Source: Suilimivivens aceti
Lineage (GTDB): Bacteria > Bacillota > Clostridia > Lachnospirales > Lachnospiraceae
DNA: 64,000 bases
NCBI RefSeq assembly: GCF_025567405.1
Contig: NZ_JAOQKJ010000010.1
Coordinates: 38,184-102,183 of the forward strand
Direction: 5' to 3'
The translations under genes and the position numbers were made by a program. Below are positions 43,948 through 51,601 of this stretch, one piece after another. How positions within the stretch are numbered: the first letter of the stretch is position 1; every line of letters begins with the position of its first letter. Below the pieces are notes generated by a model. It did no database searches and was not told the origin of the DNA. It saw only the letters and a list, made by a program, of their open reading frames with translations.

Positions 43948-43970
43948 CAAATTAATAAATCGGTATTTGA
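43948..43970 (+). repeat. Intergenic array element, copy A
   Basis: CAAATTAATAAATCGG followed by TATTTGA. It matches the recurring core AAATCGGNANTTG and lies immediately upstream of a ribosome site (AAAGGAG) and a small gene. Confidence 0.6.
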
Positions 43971-43993
43971 CAGAGCGAAAGGAGCTGGATAAT

Positions 43994-44308
43994 ATGTTCA
44001 TTATTATTTATGATTTTTCAATGGCAGTACTCATGTTTCTATTTGGAATATATTTTTACAAATCAAAAGGAAAAGCTGCCCGATTTTTGTCTGGTTATAA
44101 TATGAAGTCAGAAGAAGAACGAAAAAAATATGATGAAAACGCTATGTGTAAGGCATATGGAAAAAGAATGATGGTTATGTCTTTGCCGTTCATTGTAGGA
44201 ATGATCATAGATATTCAATATCAAGGAACCGGTTGCTTGATTGCATGGATGATATGGCTTATTATGTTTATTTCATTGCTTATTGACAGACATAAAAGAG
44301 AACGATAA
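43994..44308 (+). CDS. DUF3784-like small membrane protein
   Basis: Protein of 104 residues with three membrane segments (about 2-20, 58-75, 80-98). The cytosolic motif ARFLSGYNMKSEEERKKYDE resembles the DUF3784 family. Function is unknown; related SdpI-type proteins give immunity to secreted toxins. The ATG at 43994 has AAAGGAG 9 bases upstream. It follows array element A. Confidence 0.65.
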   Translation: MFIIIYDFSMAVLMFLFGIYFYKSKGKAARFLSGYNMKSEEERKKYDENAMCKAYGKRMMVMSLPFIVGMIIDIQYQGTGCLIAWMIWLIMFISLLIDRHKRER

Positions 44309-44325
44309 ATTTGAATTTGATGGAG
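44304..44325 (+). repeat. Intergenic array element, copy B (diverged)
   Basis: GATAAATTTGAATTTGATGGAGG overlaps the preceding stop. It keeps the AATTTG-GGAGG end of the recurring element but has AAATTTG for AAATCGG, so membership is less certain. Confidence 0.4.
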
Positions 44326-44333
44326 GAACGATT

Positions 44334-45305
44334 ATGAATAAAAAGAAAAAAATAACCATATTGGTATGTACTCTTTTTATGGTGTTTAGTTTAGGGGCTT
44401 GTGGAAAGACAAAAGAAGATGCAGCTGTCGTAACACAGCAGGAAAGCAGCCTACAGATTGAAAGTATGGATGAGGAGACGACATCAGAAGAATCCACCAC
44501 TTTTAATAACGGTGAAGAAGATGATATAGAGCTAAAAGATACAATTGAAATAGATTTCACCTATGATTACACAGAAGATATCAAAGCGGATGTTGCCTAT
44601 GTGGTATCAAATTCATCCTCTCTTCAGGAGGAATTAAAGAATATCGATACAATTACCCAAAAATACACCTTGCTGGCAGAGTCTGCGCTGACTCAAGGAG
44701 AGATGAATGTGGCATCTCAATGGCTTTATGTGATTTGGGATACGGAACTGAATAATCTTTGGAGCAGATTCAGTAGCTTGGCAAATCAGAATACTAAAGA
44801 AATGGTTCTTGAAGAACAGAGAAACTGGATTGCTATGAAAGAAGAAGTAACATTAATGAGCCTTGGTTCTCAGGAGGAAAATGGCAGTATGTATCCTATG
44901 CTTGTAAATTCCCTTTGGGAAGAAAAAACCAAGAACAGGGCTTATTTCATTGCAAATGAGCTGGCACAGATTGAGGGAGAATCTTTTGCCATGCCGGAAG
45001 CATCTACAAAGTACGGTTTGTTTGTCGATAACCAGGGAACTGATGCCGTGTACAGTTCACTAATCACTCAACAAAGCTGGGAGGGAGAAGATGAGGCGAT
45101 CATTTCTGTCTATAGGCTGGGTGAAATAGAAGGAAGTTTTATTGATAATGGAAATGGAAACCTTGATTTCACATCGGATGACGGCAGCATTAAGGGAACT
45201 ATCCAAATCAACGGATGGAATGGAGCAACTTTTGAAGTCACGGAAACAATAGGAGCAGTTCCATTCTCTGTAGGGGAGAAATTTGAGTTTCCTTTCGCAT
45301 TTTAG
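44334..45305 (+). CDS. Lipoprotein with LprI/DUF1311-like domain
   Basis: Predicted surface lipoprotein of 323 residues. Cys23 lies in the lipobox SLGAC, followed by an acidic Ser/Thr/Glu linker. Residues about 105-215 resemble the lysozyme-inhibitor LprI family (LNNLWSRFSSLANQNTKEMV, LEEQRNWIAMKEE). The C-terminal 100 residues (GSFIDNGNGNLDFTSDDGS) look like a separate beta domain. The start at 44334 has GGAGGA upstream. A defensive role against lysozyme is possible but not shown. Confidence 0.65.
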   Translation: MNKKKKITILVCTLFMVFSLGACGKTKEDAAVVTQQESSLQIESMDEETTSEESTTFNNGEEDDIELKDTIEIDFTYDYTEDIKADVAYVVSNSSSLQEELKNIDTITQKYTLLAESALTQGEMNVASQWLYVIWDTELNNLWSRFSSLANQNTKEMVLEEQRNWIAMKEEVTLMSLGSQEENGSMYPMLVNSLWEEKTKNRAYFIANELAQIEGESFAMPEASTKYGLFVDNQGTDAVYSSLITQQSWEGEDEAIISVYRLGEIEGSFIDNGNGNLDFTSDDGSIKGTIQINGWNGATFEVTETIGAVPFSVGEKFEFPFAF

Positions 45306-45398
45306 TCTAAAAGATGGTGATTTAAAATTATGCGAAAATAGCCATCCCGATGACTTGTCCAATTTGTAGAGAATGGAAACTTTCAGTAATACGCTCTG

Positions 45399-45427
45399 TT
45401 GATGTGCTGATTTTTCTACGATATACT
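45399..45427 (+). promoter_or_regulatory. Promoter of the tyrosine recombinase
   Basis: TTGATG (45399-45404), 17 bases, TATACT (45422-45427), 24 bases before the start codon. Confidence 0.65.
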
Positions 45428-45450
45428 CCTTCAAAAAGGAGTGTGCTCTT

Positions 45451-46422
45451 ATGGGTAGAGAAATTTATGACATCATCAATGACATGGCAGAAGTATTAAA
45501 TGCATCGCAGATGCAGAAACTACAAGAGGTGTTGGTAAAACGGTTATCTGAAAATACTGTATCTGATTATTTGCAGACAACGAATATGGACTTTCTAGAT
45601 ATGTTTTTAACTGCAAAGCATTTAGAAGGGTGTTCTGACAAAACAATACGCTATTATAGGTGTAATATTGAAAAGATGTTGGATACAATAAATATTCCGG
45701 TCATAAAGATAACGACCGAGATGCTACGAAAATATCTTGTAGAGTATCAAACGATAAATAATTGTGGAAAGGTAACTATTGATAATATTCGTAGAAGTCT
45801 TTCCACATTTTTTTCGTGGCTAGAGGAAGAGGATTATATTATAAAAAGCCCAATGAAAAGAGTTCATAAGGTAAAGACTGCCGTTATTGTAAAAGATACC
45901 ATTCCGGATGAGAAAATAGAAATTCTTAGAGATAATTGTAATAATCTGCGTGATAGGGCAATGATTGATTTTCTGCTTTCAACAGGAATTAGAGTAGGCA
46001 AATTGGTAAGGCTGAACATTGATGATATAGATTTCTCTGAGCGGGAATGCGTGGTTTATGGCAAAGGAGACAAAGAGAGGAAAGCATATTTTGATGCTAA
46101 GACCAAAATTCATTTGTTGAATTATATTGAATCAAGGACAGATAATAATATAGCGTTATTTGTGTCGTTAAACAAACCACACAGTAGACTTACTGAAAGC
46201 GGTGTGGAGTTACGATTACGAGAAATGGGGAAGAAGTTAGGTGTAGAAAAGGTACACCCACATAAGTTCAGAAGGACTATGGCCACCAGAGCAATTGAGA
46301 AAGGTATGCCGATTGAACAGGTACAGAAAATTCTGGGACATGAGCAAATAGATACAACGCTCAGATATGCAATGGTTAATCAAAACAATGTGAAGCTATT
46401 GCATCGAAAATATATTTCATAG
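45451..46422 (+). CDS. Tyrosine recombinase/integrase (XerC/D-like)
   Basis: Site-specific recombinase of 323 residues behind AAAAAGGAG. A SAM-like core-binding domain (about 45-135, KTIRYYRCNIEKML, RRSLSTFFSWLEEEDYI) precedes the catalytic domain. All catalytic residues are readable: Arg181 (STGIRVGKLVRL, lacking the usual Glu of RxSEL), a beta-strand Lys near 205-208 (GKGDKER), His271 and Arg274 (HPHKFRRTMAT), His297 (ILGHEQIDTT) and Tyr306. It is the best candidate for mobilising the region or for recombining the array elements. Confidence 0.9.
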   Translation: MGREIYDIINDMAEVLNASQMQKLQEVLVKRLSENTVSDYLQTTNMDFLDMFLTAKHLEGCSDKTIRYYRCNIEKMLDTINIPVIKITTEMLRKYLVEYQTINNCGKVTIDNIRRSLSTFFSWLEEEDYIIKSPMKRVHKVKTAVIVKDTIPDEKIEILRDNCNNLRDRAMIDFLLSTGIRVGKLVRLNIDDIDFSERECVVYGKGDKERKAYFDAKTKIHLLNYIESRTDNNIALFVSLNKPHSRLTESGVELRLREMGKKLGVEKVHPHKFRRTMATRAIEKGMPIEQVQKILGHEQIDTTLRYAMVNQNNVKLLHRKYIS

Positions 46423-46423
46423 A

Positions 46424-46452
46424 TTGACTTGTAACGCAAAAGACGTTACAAT
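46424..46452 (+). promoter_or_regulatory. Autoregulated promoter/operator of the RelBE-type pair
   Basis: TTGACT (46424-46429), 17 bases, TACAAT (46447-46452). A perfect 8-base inverted repeat, TTGTAACG (46429-46436) and CGTTACAA (46444-46451) with a 7-base spacer, fills the space between the boxes. This is the expected place for an antitoxin-toxin complex to bind. Confidence 0.82.
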
Positions 46453-46476
46453 AAAAGAAAGATGGAGGTGTATTCT

Positions 46477-46779
46477 ATGGGAAAAACAGCAACATTAAAT
46501 ATAAGAGTAAATCCAGATGTAAAAGAAAATGCAGAAAGTGTATTGGCACAATTAGGGATACCAATGGCTACTGCTATAGATATGTATTTAAAACAAATAT
46601 CATTAGTAGGAGGAATTCCCTTTTCTATTGTATTACCAAAAGCAGCTAATTCAGTGAATGCAGATATGATGTCTGCTACACAGATTCATCAAAAGTTAGA
46701 AAAAGGATATGCCGATATAGAGAAAGGAAATGTTGAGGATGCAGCTAGTGCGTTTGTGGCATTTAGAGAGAGGCATTAA
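46477..46779 (+). CDS. RelB/DinJ-family antitoxin
   Basis: Antitoxin of 100 residues from the ATG at 46477 (TGGAGGTG upstream). The N-terminal ribbon-helix-helix domain is TATLNIRVNPDVKENAESVLAQLGI followed by PMATAIDMYLKQI. The C-terminal part should wrap the toxin. The stop overlaps the toxin start by one base. The preceding inverted repeat is its likely operator. Confidence 0.9.
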   Translation: MGKTATLNIRVNPDVKENAESVLAQLGIPMATAIDMYLKQISLVGGIPFSIVLPKAANSVNADMMSATQIHQKLEKGYADIEKGNVEDAASAFVAFRERH

Positions 46780-47099
46780 TGAAGCAATATAAGGTAGAGA
46801 TTACAAAAGAAGCTTTGCAGGATATGGAAGATATATACAATTATATTGCTATAGATTTGCTTGCTCCGGATAATGCAATGGGGCAATATAATCGCATTGC
46901 TGATGAAATACTTACATTAGACACTTTCCCGGAACGATTTAGGATTATGGATTCTGAGCCGGAAAAGAGAATGGAGTTGCGTAGAATGCTCGTCGATAAT
47001 TATTCAGTGTTTTACACAATCCGTGACGAAAGGGTAATTGTAACGGATGTGTTATACACGGCATCTGATATAGAAGCACGTTTGAGAGGCGAGCTATAA
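46779..47099 (+). CDS. RelE/ParE-family toxin
   Basis: Toxin of 106 residues of the RelE/ParE superfamily, either a ribosome-dependent mRNase or a gyrase poison. It shows VEITKEALQDMEDIYNYIA, RMELRRMLVDNYSVFYTI and VIVTDVLYTASDIEARL. The RRMLVDNYSVFY block fits the RelE-like fold. The coding frame is intact, with the antitoxin directly upstream. Confidence 0.88.
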   Translation: MKQYKVEITKEALQDMEDIYNYIAIDLLAPDNAMGQYNRIADEILTLDTFPERFRIMDSEPEKRMELRRMLVDNYSVFYTIRDERVIVTDVLYTASDIEARLRGEL

Positions 47100-47206
47100 A
47101 AGTACGCGTTTATTTGAATTTTACGCACTATTAACTTTTGGATATAAAGTGCCAATATTACAAATATAGAAACGGATTTCTGTAGATTTGTTCAAGGAGG
47201 ATTAAA

Positions 47207-47911
47207 ATGGCAATTAATTTATATGGAAATGTAAGTGGTACTTATCAAAAACCAAATATAGATTTATTTGAAATGGCTCGGAAACAGAATAATCAGCCTG
47301 TAAAATTTTGTGATACAGAAGCGGGTAAAAATCTTCCGGCCATAAAGGTTAATATCTCAGAGGAAGGCTTACGTGCTTTACATGGTAGTAAGATGAAGGG
47401 TAGCGTAGATATACAAAAGCAAATGGAAGAAATGCAGTATATTTCGGAGCATCAGCCTGTGGAGAGTTTTACAAACAGATTATCAAGGGTAATGCAGAAT
47501 AGTTATGTGCAGTTCTCCGAGAGTAATTCAGATGAAAAACTGACAATACAAAAAAAGGCGGATGTATTGTTGGGAGAATTCAAAAGTATTTGTGATGAGA
47601 TTAACTCAGGATATGACGGTGGAACCAGAGTAAGATTTATTGAGGATTCTACGTCAACAGATGGTTTTAGAAAATTGAGTAAAGATGATGAACTGTCGAT
47701 TCTGTTAAGTGAATTTAGCAATTTTGTTGAAGGACGTTTTGGTAAAACCCATCAGGAAGAAAGTGAAAAAGTAGCAAAAATTGTGAATGATTTGCAGAAG
47801 GTAAAACAGGAAATGGGACGTGGAGATATTCGGTATTATGAGCCAGAATATATTCCAAGTGATTTTGTTGAAAAATTACTGAAAGCAGCAAGTGATTATA
47901 TAAAGGCATAG
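47207..47911 (+). CDS. Hypothetical protein with ISEEGLRALHGSK motif
   Basis: Soluble, highly charged protein of 234 residues behind CAAGGAGGA. The block VNISEEGLRALHGSKMKGSVDI occurs in other clostridial hypothetical proteins I recall, some beside mobile elements. The rest is predicted mostly helical. No catalytic motif and no membrane segment was seen. Function unknown. Confidence 0.65.
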   Translation: MAINLYGNVSGTYQKPNIDLFEMARKQNNQPVKFCDTEAGKNLPAIKVNISEEGLRALHGSKMKGSVDIQKQMEEMQYISEHQPVESFTNRLSRVMQNSYVQFSESNSDEKLTIQKKADVLLGEFKSICDEINSGYDGGTRVRFIEDSTSTDGFRKLSKDDELSILLSEFSNFVEGRFGKTHQEESEKVAKIVNDLQKVKQEMGRGDIRYYEPEYIPSDFVEKLLKAASDYIKA

Positions 47912-47913
47912 AA

Positions 47914-47947
47914 GGAAGAAACGGAAGTTCAAATTCCAGTTTATAGG
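47914..47947 (+). repeat. Intergenic array element, copy C (halves in reversed order)
   Basis: GAAGAAACGGAAGTT is followed by CAAATTCCAGTTTATAGG. Both resemble halves of the recurring element but in swapped order, 3 bases after a stop codon. No gene follows directly; decayed DNA does. Confidence 0.45.
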
Positions 47948-47979
47948 GATGATTCAATAATTATTTTTGCATGAAAAAA

Positions 47980-48110
47980 GGTGCGAAGCACCCTAGTCCG
48001 TCCAGGGCGACAGCCTTGGCCCATAGATGTGTTGTGACACATCGTATTGGGTTATTATCTGTCACGCTTCGCTCAGATATCGTAGCTTTGCTACGAAAAG
48101 AAAAATTGAA
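47980..48110. other. Non-coding remnant with short hairpins
   Basis: Contains GGTGCGAAGCACC, TGTGTTGTGACACA and TACGATATCTGA-type palindromic stretches. No gene was seen. From memory, similar sequence occurs near the ends of relaxase modules of clostridial conjugative elements. Confidence 0.35.
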
Positions 48111-48172
48111 TTTGTAAAGAAATCAGCAAGGGCTGAAAAAAGGAATCGAGAAATCGGTTCCTTTTTTGGTTA

Positions 48173-48301
48173 TGGTGACGAGGAAAATGCAACATGCTTG
48201 TCATCATGGAACGGACAACAAGCCATTCCATTTCGACCGATTTTCATATGCAAAGCCCAATCAAGAATCTGCATATGTGATCCATATTTCTCCTGTATCA
48301 C
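48173..48301 (-). pseudogene. CHC2 zinc-finger (DNA primase-like) fragment
   Basis: The minus strand reads IGRNGMACCPFHDDKHVAF, the core of a CHC2-type primase zinc finger as carried by conjugative elements. Only about 43 residues survive. The frame continues into unrelated sequence upstream, and no catalytic domain follows. A remnant of element replication functions. Confidence 0.55.
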
Positions 48302-48326
48302 CTTTTTCGGTGTGTTAGGAAAAGGA

Positions 48327-48707
48327 ATGGGAAGCTTGTTTCGGGAGTTTGTCATAGGTGCAGATTCTTTCGGACAGTTAAGCAGCGGAATACCTAACCG
48401 TATCCTTTCCGGGCTTATGTACTGGCTGATCGTAGCTATTGTTATGGGAATTTTATTCATAATAACCGGATTACTGATAGTTGGGATTGGCTATCAGGTT
48501 GGAAAAATCTACCGGAAATATTGCTGGGATATCCTCAGTATCATAGTGGCGATAACGAGTACAGCTATTGTAATTTACTTTGGAGAATGGATTAAAAACG
48601 CTATTCCGATAAATCTCATGGTATTTCTATTACTATCACATGTTATTTATATTTACTTTCATGCTAATATATATTATCATATTAGCATGAAAGGAGATTC
48701 TATATGA
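48327..48707 (+). CDS. Truncated membrane protein from a conjugative element
   Basis: Residues from the ATG at 48327 give a 126-residue protein with three hydrophobic segments (IVAIVMGILFIITGLLIVGI, ILSIIVAITSTAIVIYF, LMVFLLLSHVIYIYFH). It may be the C-terminal part of a DUF6040-like element protein. The frame stays open upstream to 48027, but that part runs antisense to the CHC2 fragment and looks accidental. It overlaps the AbiEi start by 4 bases. Confidence 0.45.
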   Translation: MGSLFREFVIGADSFGQLSSGIPNRILSGLMYWLIVAIVMGILFIITGLLIVGIGYQVGKIYRKYCWDILSIIVAITSTAIVIYFGEWIKNAIPINLMVFLLLSHVIYIYFHANIYYHISMKGDSI

Positions 48708-49297
48708 CTCAATTTGAAAAATTAGATTTGTTATTGCGTGAATGTGGAGGGACAATTCAGACATTTCAAGTCCTAAATAATGGAATTAGTAAGTCTGTGT
48801 TTTATGCCTATGTGAAGGAACGAGGATTAGAGCAAGCTTCTCATGGTGTGTATGTATCACCTGATACGTGGACAGATGCGATGTTCCTTTTGCATTTGCG
48901 TTGTGGTCAAGCTGTATTTTCTCACGAAACTGCATTGTTTTTTCATGATTTAACGGACAGAGAGCCTTTGAAATACACCATAACAGTAAGAACTGGATAT
49001 AATCCAAGCCGTTTGCAGGAAGACGGTTTTCAAGTGTATACAGTAAAAAAGGATTTACATGAAATAGGGATCACAACTATGCTGACATCATTTGGACATT
49101 CAGTTCCGGTTTATGATATGGAGAGAACGATTTGCGATCTGCTTCGCAGCAGGAAAAATATTGAAATGCAGGTATTCCAAGATGCATTAAAGCAATATGC
49201 GAAACGTAAGGATAAAAACTTACGGATGCTTATGAAATACGCAGCTATGTTTCATGTTGAAAAGATACTAAGACCATATTTGGAGGTGTTACTTTAG
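48704..49297 (+). CDS. AbiEi-type antitoxin
   Basis: Antitoxin of a type IV AbiE abortive-infection pair, 197 residues, behind AAAGGAGAT. The N-terminal winged helix (LLLRECGGTIQTFQVLNNGISKSVFYAYVKERGL) and the AbiEi core (ASHGVYVSPDTWTDAMFLLHLR, VPVYDMERTICDLLRSRKNIEMQVFQDALKQY) are intact. Its partner toxin immediately downstream is badly deleted. Confidence 0.88.
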   Translation: MTQFEKLDLLLRECGGTIQTFQVLNNGISKSVFYAYVKERGLEQASHGVYVSPDTWTDAMFLLHLRCGQAVFSHETALFFHDLTDREPLKYTITVRTGYNPSRLQEDGFQVYTVKKDLHEIGITTMLTSFGHSVPVYDMERTICDLLRSRKNIEMQVFQDALKQYAKRKDKNLRMLMKYAAMFHVEKILRPYLEVLL

Positions 49298-49858
49298 ATG
49301 ATAACAACGGCAAGACAATTAAAGGATTTGGTTCGTAATCTGTCAAAGAAAAAATCCGCAGATGCACAGATTTTGATGCGGAATTATATGATGGAACGTT
49401 TTTTAGAACGAATTTCTTTATCAGAGTATAAAAATCAGTTTATATTAAAAGGTGGGATGCCAGAGCTACTATGGATCTGGATGCTACCATTGAGAGATTT
49501 TTATGACATCTATATTTTACAAAAACTGTATGGGGAGCAACTTTCAAAAGATGTATTAAGGGATGCACTTGTTGCTACCGCTAAGAAGCGAGAAACGTTA
49601 GAACAGATAGAAACTGAAGACATAGATGAGGTTTTTAACGAGATTCAATCCAGCTCTGTTATGGAAAATCTATGGAAAGCTTATCAAAGAAATTATTCTT
49701 ACTCTGCTGACATTCCATGGCATACAATTATGAAATCAATTCGCACATTATATGAAATTATATCAAAAAATACATATAATGTATTGCAGTTCTCCAAGAA
49801 CGTAGAAAAGCCGAATGACGGAACAACAAAACAAGGGAAGGAGTTGCACCATGAATAA
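49298..49858 (+). pseudogene. AbiEii nucleotidyltransferase toxin with internal deletions
   Basis: The N-terminal part (ARQLKDLVRNLSKKKSADAQIL, FILKGGM) and a C-terminal part (LRDFYDIYILQKLYGEQLSKDVLRDAL) of an AbiEii toxin are joined in one frame. The catalytic core is missing. The bases 49460-49503 read ARATMDLDATIERFL in the next frame, which is the expected active-site strand. So a short frame-shifting deletion precedes it and a large one follows. The junction near 49490-49503 encodes ERFL in one frame and LRDFY in the other, consistent with recombination across a short repeat. About 185 codons remain of roughly 300. The toxin should be dead. Confidence 0.82.
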
Positions 49859-50543
49859 AATCCTGATTATAGATGATGACAGAGAACTGTGCGCTTTGAT
49901 TAAACGTAGCGTACAAGCAGAAAACATAGAAGCTGATTTTTGTAATACCGGAAAAGAGGGCTTACAAAAATTAAGAGAGCAGGAATATCAGCTTGTGGTG
50001 CTGGATGTGATGATGCCCGGCATGGATGGTTTTGAAACGATGGAAGAAATTCGCAAGGAGTACAGCTTACCGATTTTGATGTTTACATCTAAAAATGACA
50101 GCATTTCTAAAGTACGAGGCTTACGGGCCGGAGCGGACGATTATCTTACAAAACCGTTTGATATGGATGAACTGATTGCCCGTATTGCGTCTCTTATACG
50201 CCGCTACACTCGCTTTAATCAGCAAGCCGGAGCCATACAAAAGCTAAATTTTAACGGACTGCAGATTGACCTTGAAAATCGTTCTGTTACTACATCAAAC
50301 GGCACTTTTGAACTGCCCCCAAAGGAATTTGATTTGCTCCTGTACTGTGCAAAACATCAAGGGAAAATTTTGACCAAACAGCAGATTTATGAGGAAGTAT
50401 GGGGCGAAGAATATTTCTATGATGACAGTAACATTATGGCGATTATCAGCCGACTTCGTAAAAAATTAGAAGTCAATCCTTCAAGCCCAAAGTATATCCA
50501 AACGGTCAAAGGGATTGGCTACCGGTTTAATAAGGAGGTGTAG
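49851..50543 (+). CDS. OmpR-family response regulator
   Basis: Two-component regulator of 230 residues from the ATG at 49851, preceded by GGGAAGGAG; its start overlaps the AbiEii remnant by 8 bases. Receiver domain with acidic pocket IIDDDRE, phospho-acceptor Asp52 in VVLDVMMPGMDGF and Lys in LTKPFDMDEL. The C-terminal winged helix shows PPKEFDLLLYCAKHQGKILTKQQIYEEVWG and YIQTVKGIGYRF. It probably binds the four direct repeats ahead of the ABC transporter. Confidence 0.95.
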   Translation: MNKILIIDDDRELCALIKRSVQAENIEADFCNTGKEGLQKLREQEYQLVVLDVMMPGMDGFETMEEIRKEYSLPILMFTSKNDSISKVRGLRAGADDYLTKPFDMDELIARIASLIRRYTRFNQQAGAIQKLNFNGLQIDLENRSVTTSNGTFELPPKEFDLLLYCAKHQGKILTKQQIYEEVWGEEYFYDDSNIMAIISRLRKKLEVNPSSPKYIQTVKGIGYRFNKEV

Positions 50544-50548
50544 TCGGC

Positions 50549-51466
50549 ATGGAAATTATCGTATTCTTGTCCATTGTGATTGCTGTTGTGGCTGTATTGA
50601 CTTCCATCGTTCTCGTTCGGCGTGTAAAAAAACAAATAGCAGAAATGACCGATGTGCTGGTTGATGTGAAAAACGGAAATGGCAACCGGCGTATTCTATC
50701 TGCAACAAATGAACTGACAGCACCTCTTGCCTATGAAATCAATGAGATCGTTGTGGCCTATGAAAGCAGACTTTCAACTGTACGGCAGACAGAAGAAACC
50801 AACCGCCAACTTATGACGAGCCTTTCCCATGACGTGCGAACGCCCCTTACTACTCTGCTTGGGTATCTTGACGCTGCACACAAAGGACTGGTCACAGGAA
50901 AAGACCGGGATGATTATATTGAAACCGCCCGTCGGAAAGCCCATGATCTGAAAGAATACATTGATGTACTTTTTGACTGGTTCAAGTTAAATTCCAACGA
51001 GTTTGCTTTGGAGATCCAGAGCGTTGAGGCCGCAGAGCTGACAAGAAATATTCTGATCGACTGGATACCGATTTTTGAGGATAAACAGGTTGATTATGAC
51101 ATTGATATTCCTGAACAGCCTGTCCGGGTAAGACTAGATATGGATAGCTATATGAGGATCATCAATAACCTTATTCAAAATGTAATCGCTCATAGCCATG
51201 CAGACAAAATTAAAATTTCCCTATCGAAGAAGGAAAACAGCATGGAGCTGTTGCTGGCGGATAATGGAGTGGGAATTGAGAAAGAAGATTTGAAACACAT
51301 ATTTGAACGGCTTTATAAGTGTGATAAAGGACGCTCTGAAAAAGGCAGCGGACTTGGTCTTTCTATTGTCCATCAGCTTGTAGAAAAGATGGGTGGAAGC
51401 ATAACAGTTGAAAGCTTTCCGGGAAAGGGAACTGAATTTGTGTTGCGTTTTCCTTTGGAGATTTAA
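50549..51466 (+). CDS. Sensor histidine kinase
   Basis: Membrane histidine kinase of 305 residues. A single N-terminal membrane helix (about 2-23) and a HAMP-like linker are followed by the HisKA box (SLSHDVRTPLTTLLGYL, His near 94) and the ATPase domain (INNLIQNVIAHSHA, LLADNGVGI, KGSGLGLSIVHQL). There is almost no extracellular sensor part, so detection may rely on the adjacent ABC transporter or the membrane itself. It lies 5 bases after the response regulator. Confidence 0.95.
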   Translation: MEIIVFLSIVIAVVAVLTSIVLVRRVKKQIAEMTDVLVDVKNGNGNRRILSATNELTAPLAYEINEIVVAYESRLSTVRQTEETNRQLMTSLSHDVRTPLTTLLGYLDAAHKGLVTGKDRDDYIETARRKAHDLKEYIDVLFDWFKLNSNEFALEIQSVEAAELTRNILIDWIPIFEDKQVDYDIDIPEQPVRVRLDMDSYMRIINNLIQNVIAHSHADKIKISLSKKENSMELLLADNGVGIEKEDLKHIFERLYKCDKGRSEKGSGLGLSIVHQLVEKMGGSITVESFPGKGTEFVLRFPLEI

Positions 51467-51521
51467 GCGGGTTCCCGTCCTTACGGTGGGAACTCTTGTC
51501 ATTTTAGCCGAATTTCAAATT

Positions 51522-51575
51522 GCAAGGTTAATGCAAGGTTGCGGCAAGGTTAATGCAAGGTTGGCGTGATAGAAT
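51522..51575 (+). promoter_or_regulatory. Four 11-bp-spaced direct repeats and -10 box, response-regulator-activated promoter
   Basis: GCAAGGTT occurs at 51522-51529, 51533-51540, 51544-51551 and 51555-51562, exactly one helical turn apart. A -10 box TAGAAT sits at 51570-51575. The -35 position is inside the repeats and has no consensus. This is the layout expected for tandem OmpR-type regulator dimers activating the transporter operon. Confidence 0.82.
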
Positions 51576-51601
51576 ACCTTACAGAACAGGAGGTTTTGAA
51601 T

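Noticed and set aside
48027..48326. Upstream 100 codons of the frame that ends at 48707
   Set aside because: They run antisense to a CHC2 zinc-finger fragment and through hairpin-rich debris, with no ribosome site, so only the part from the ATG at 48327 is kept as a possible gene.
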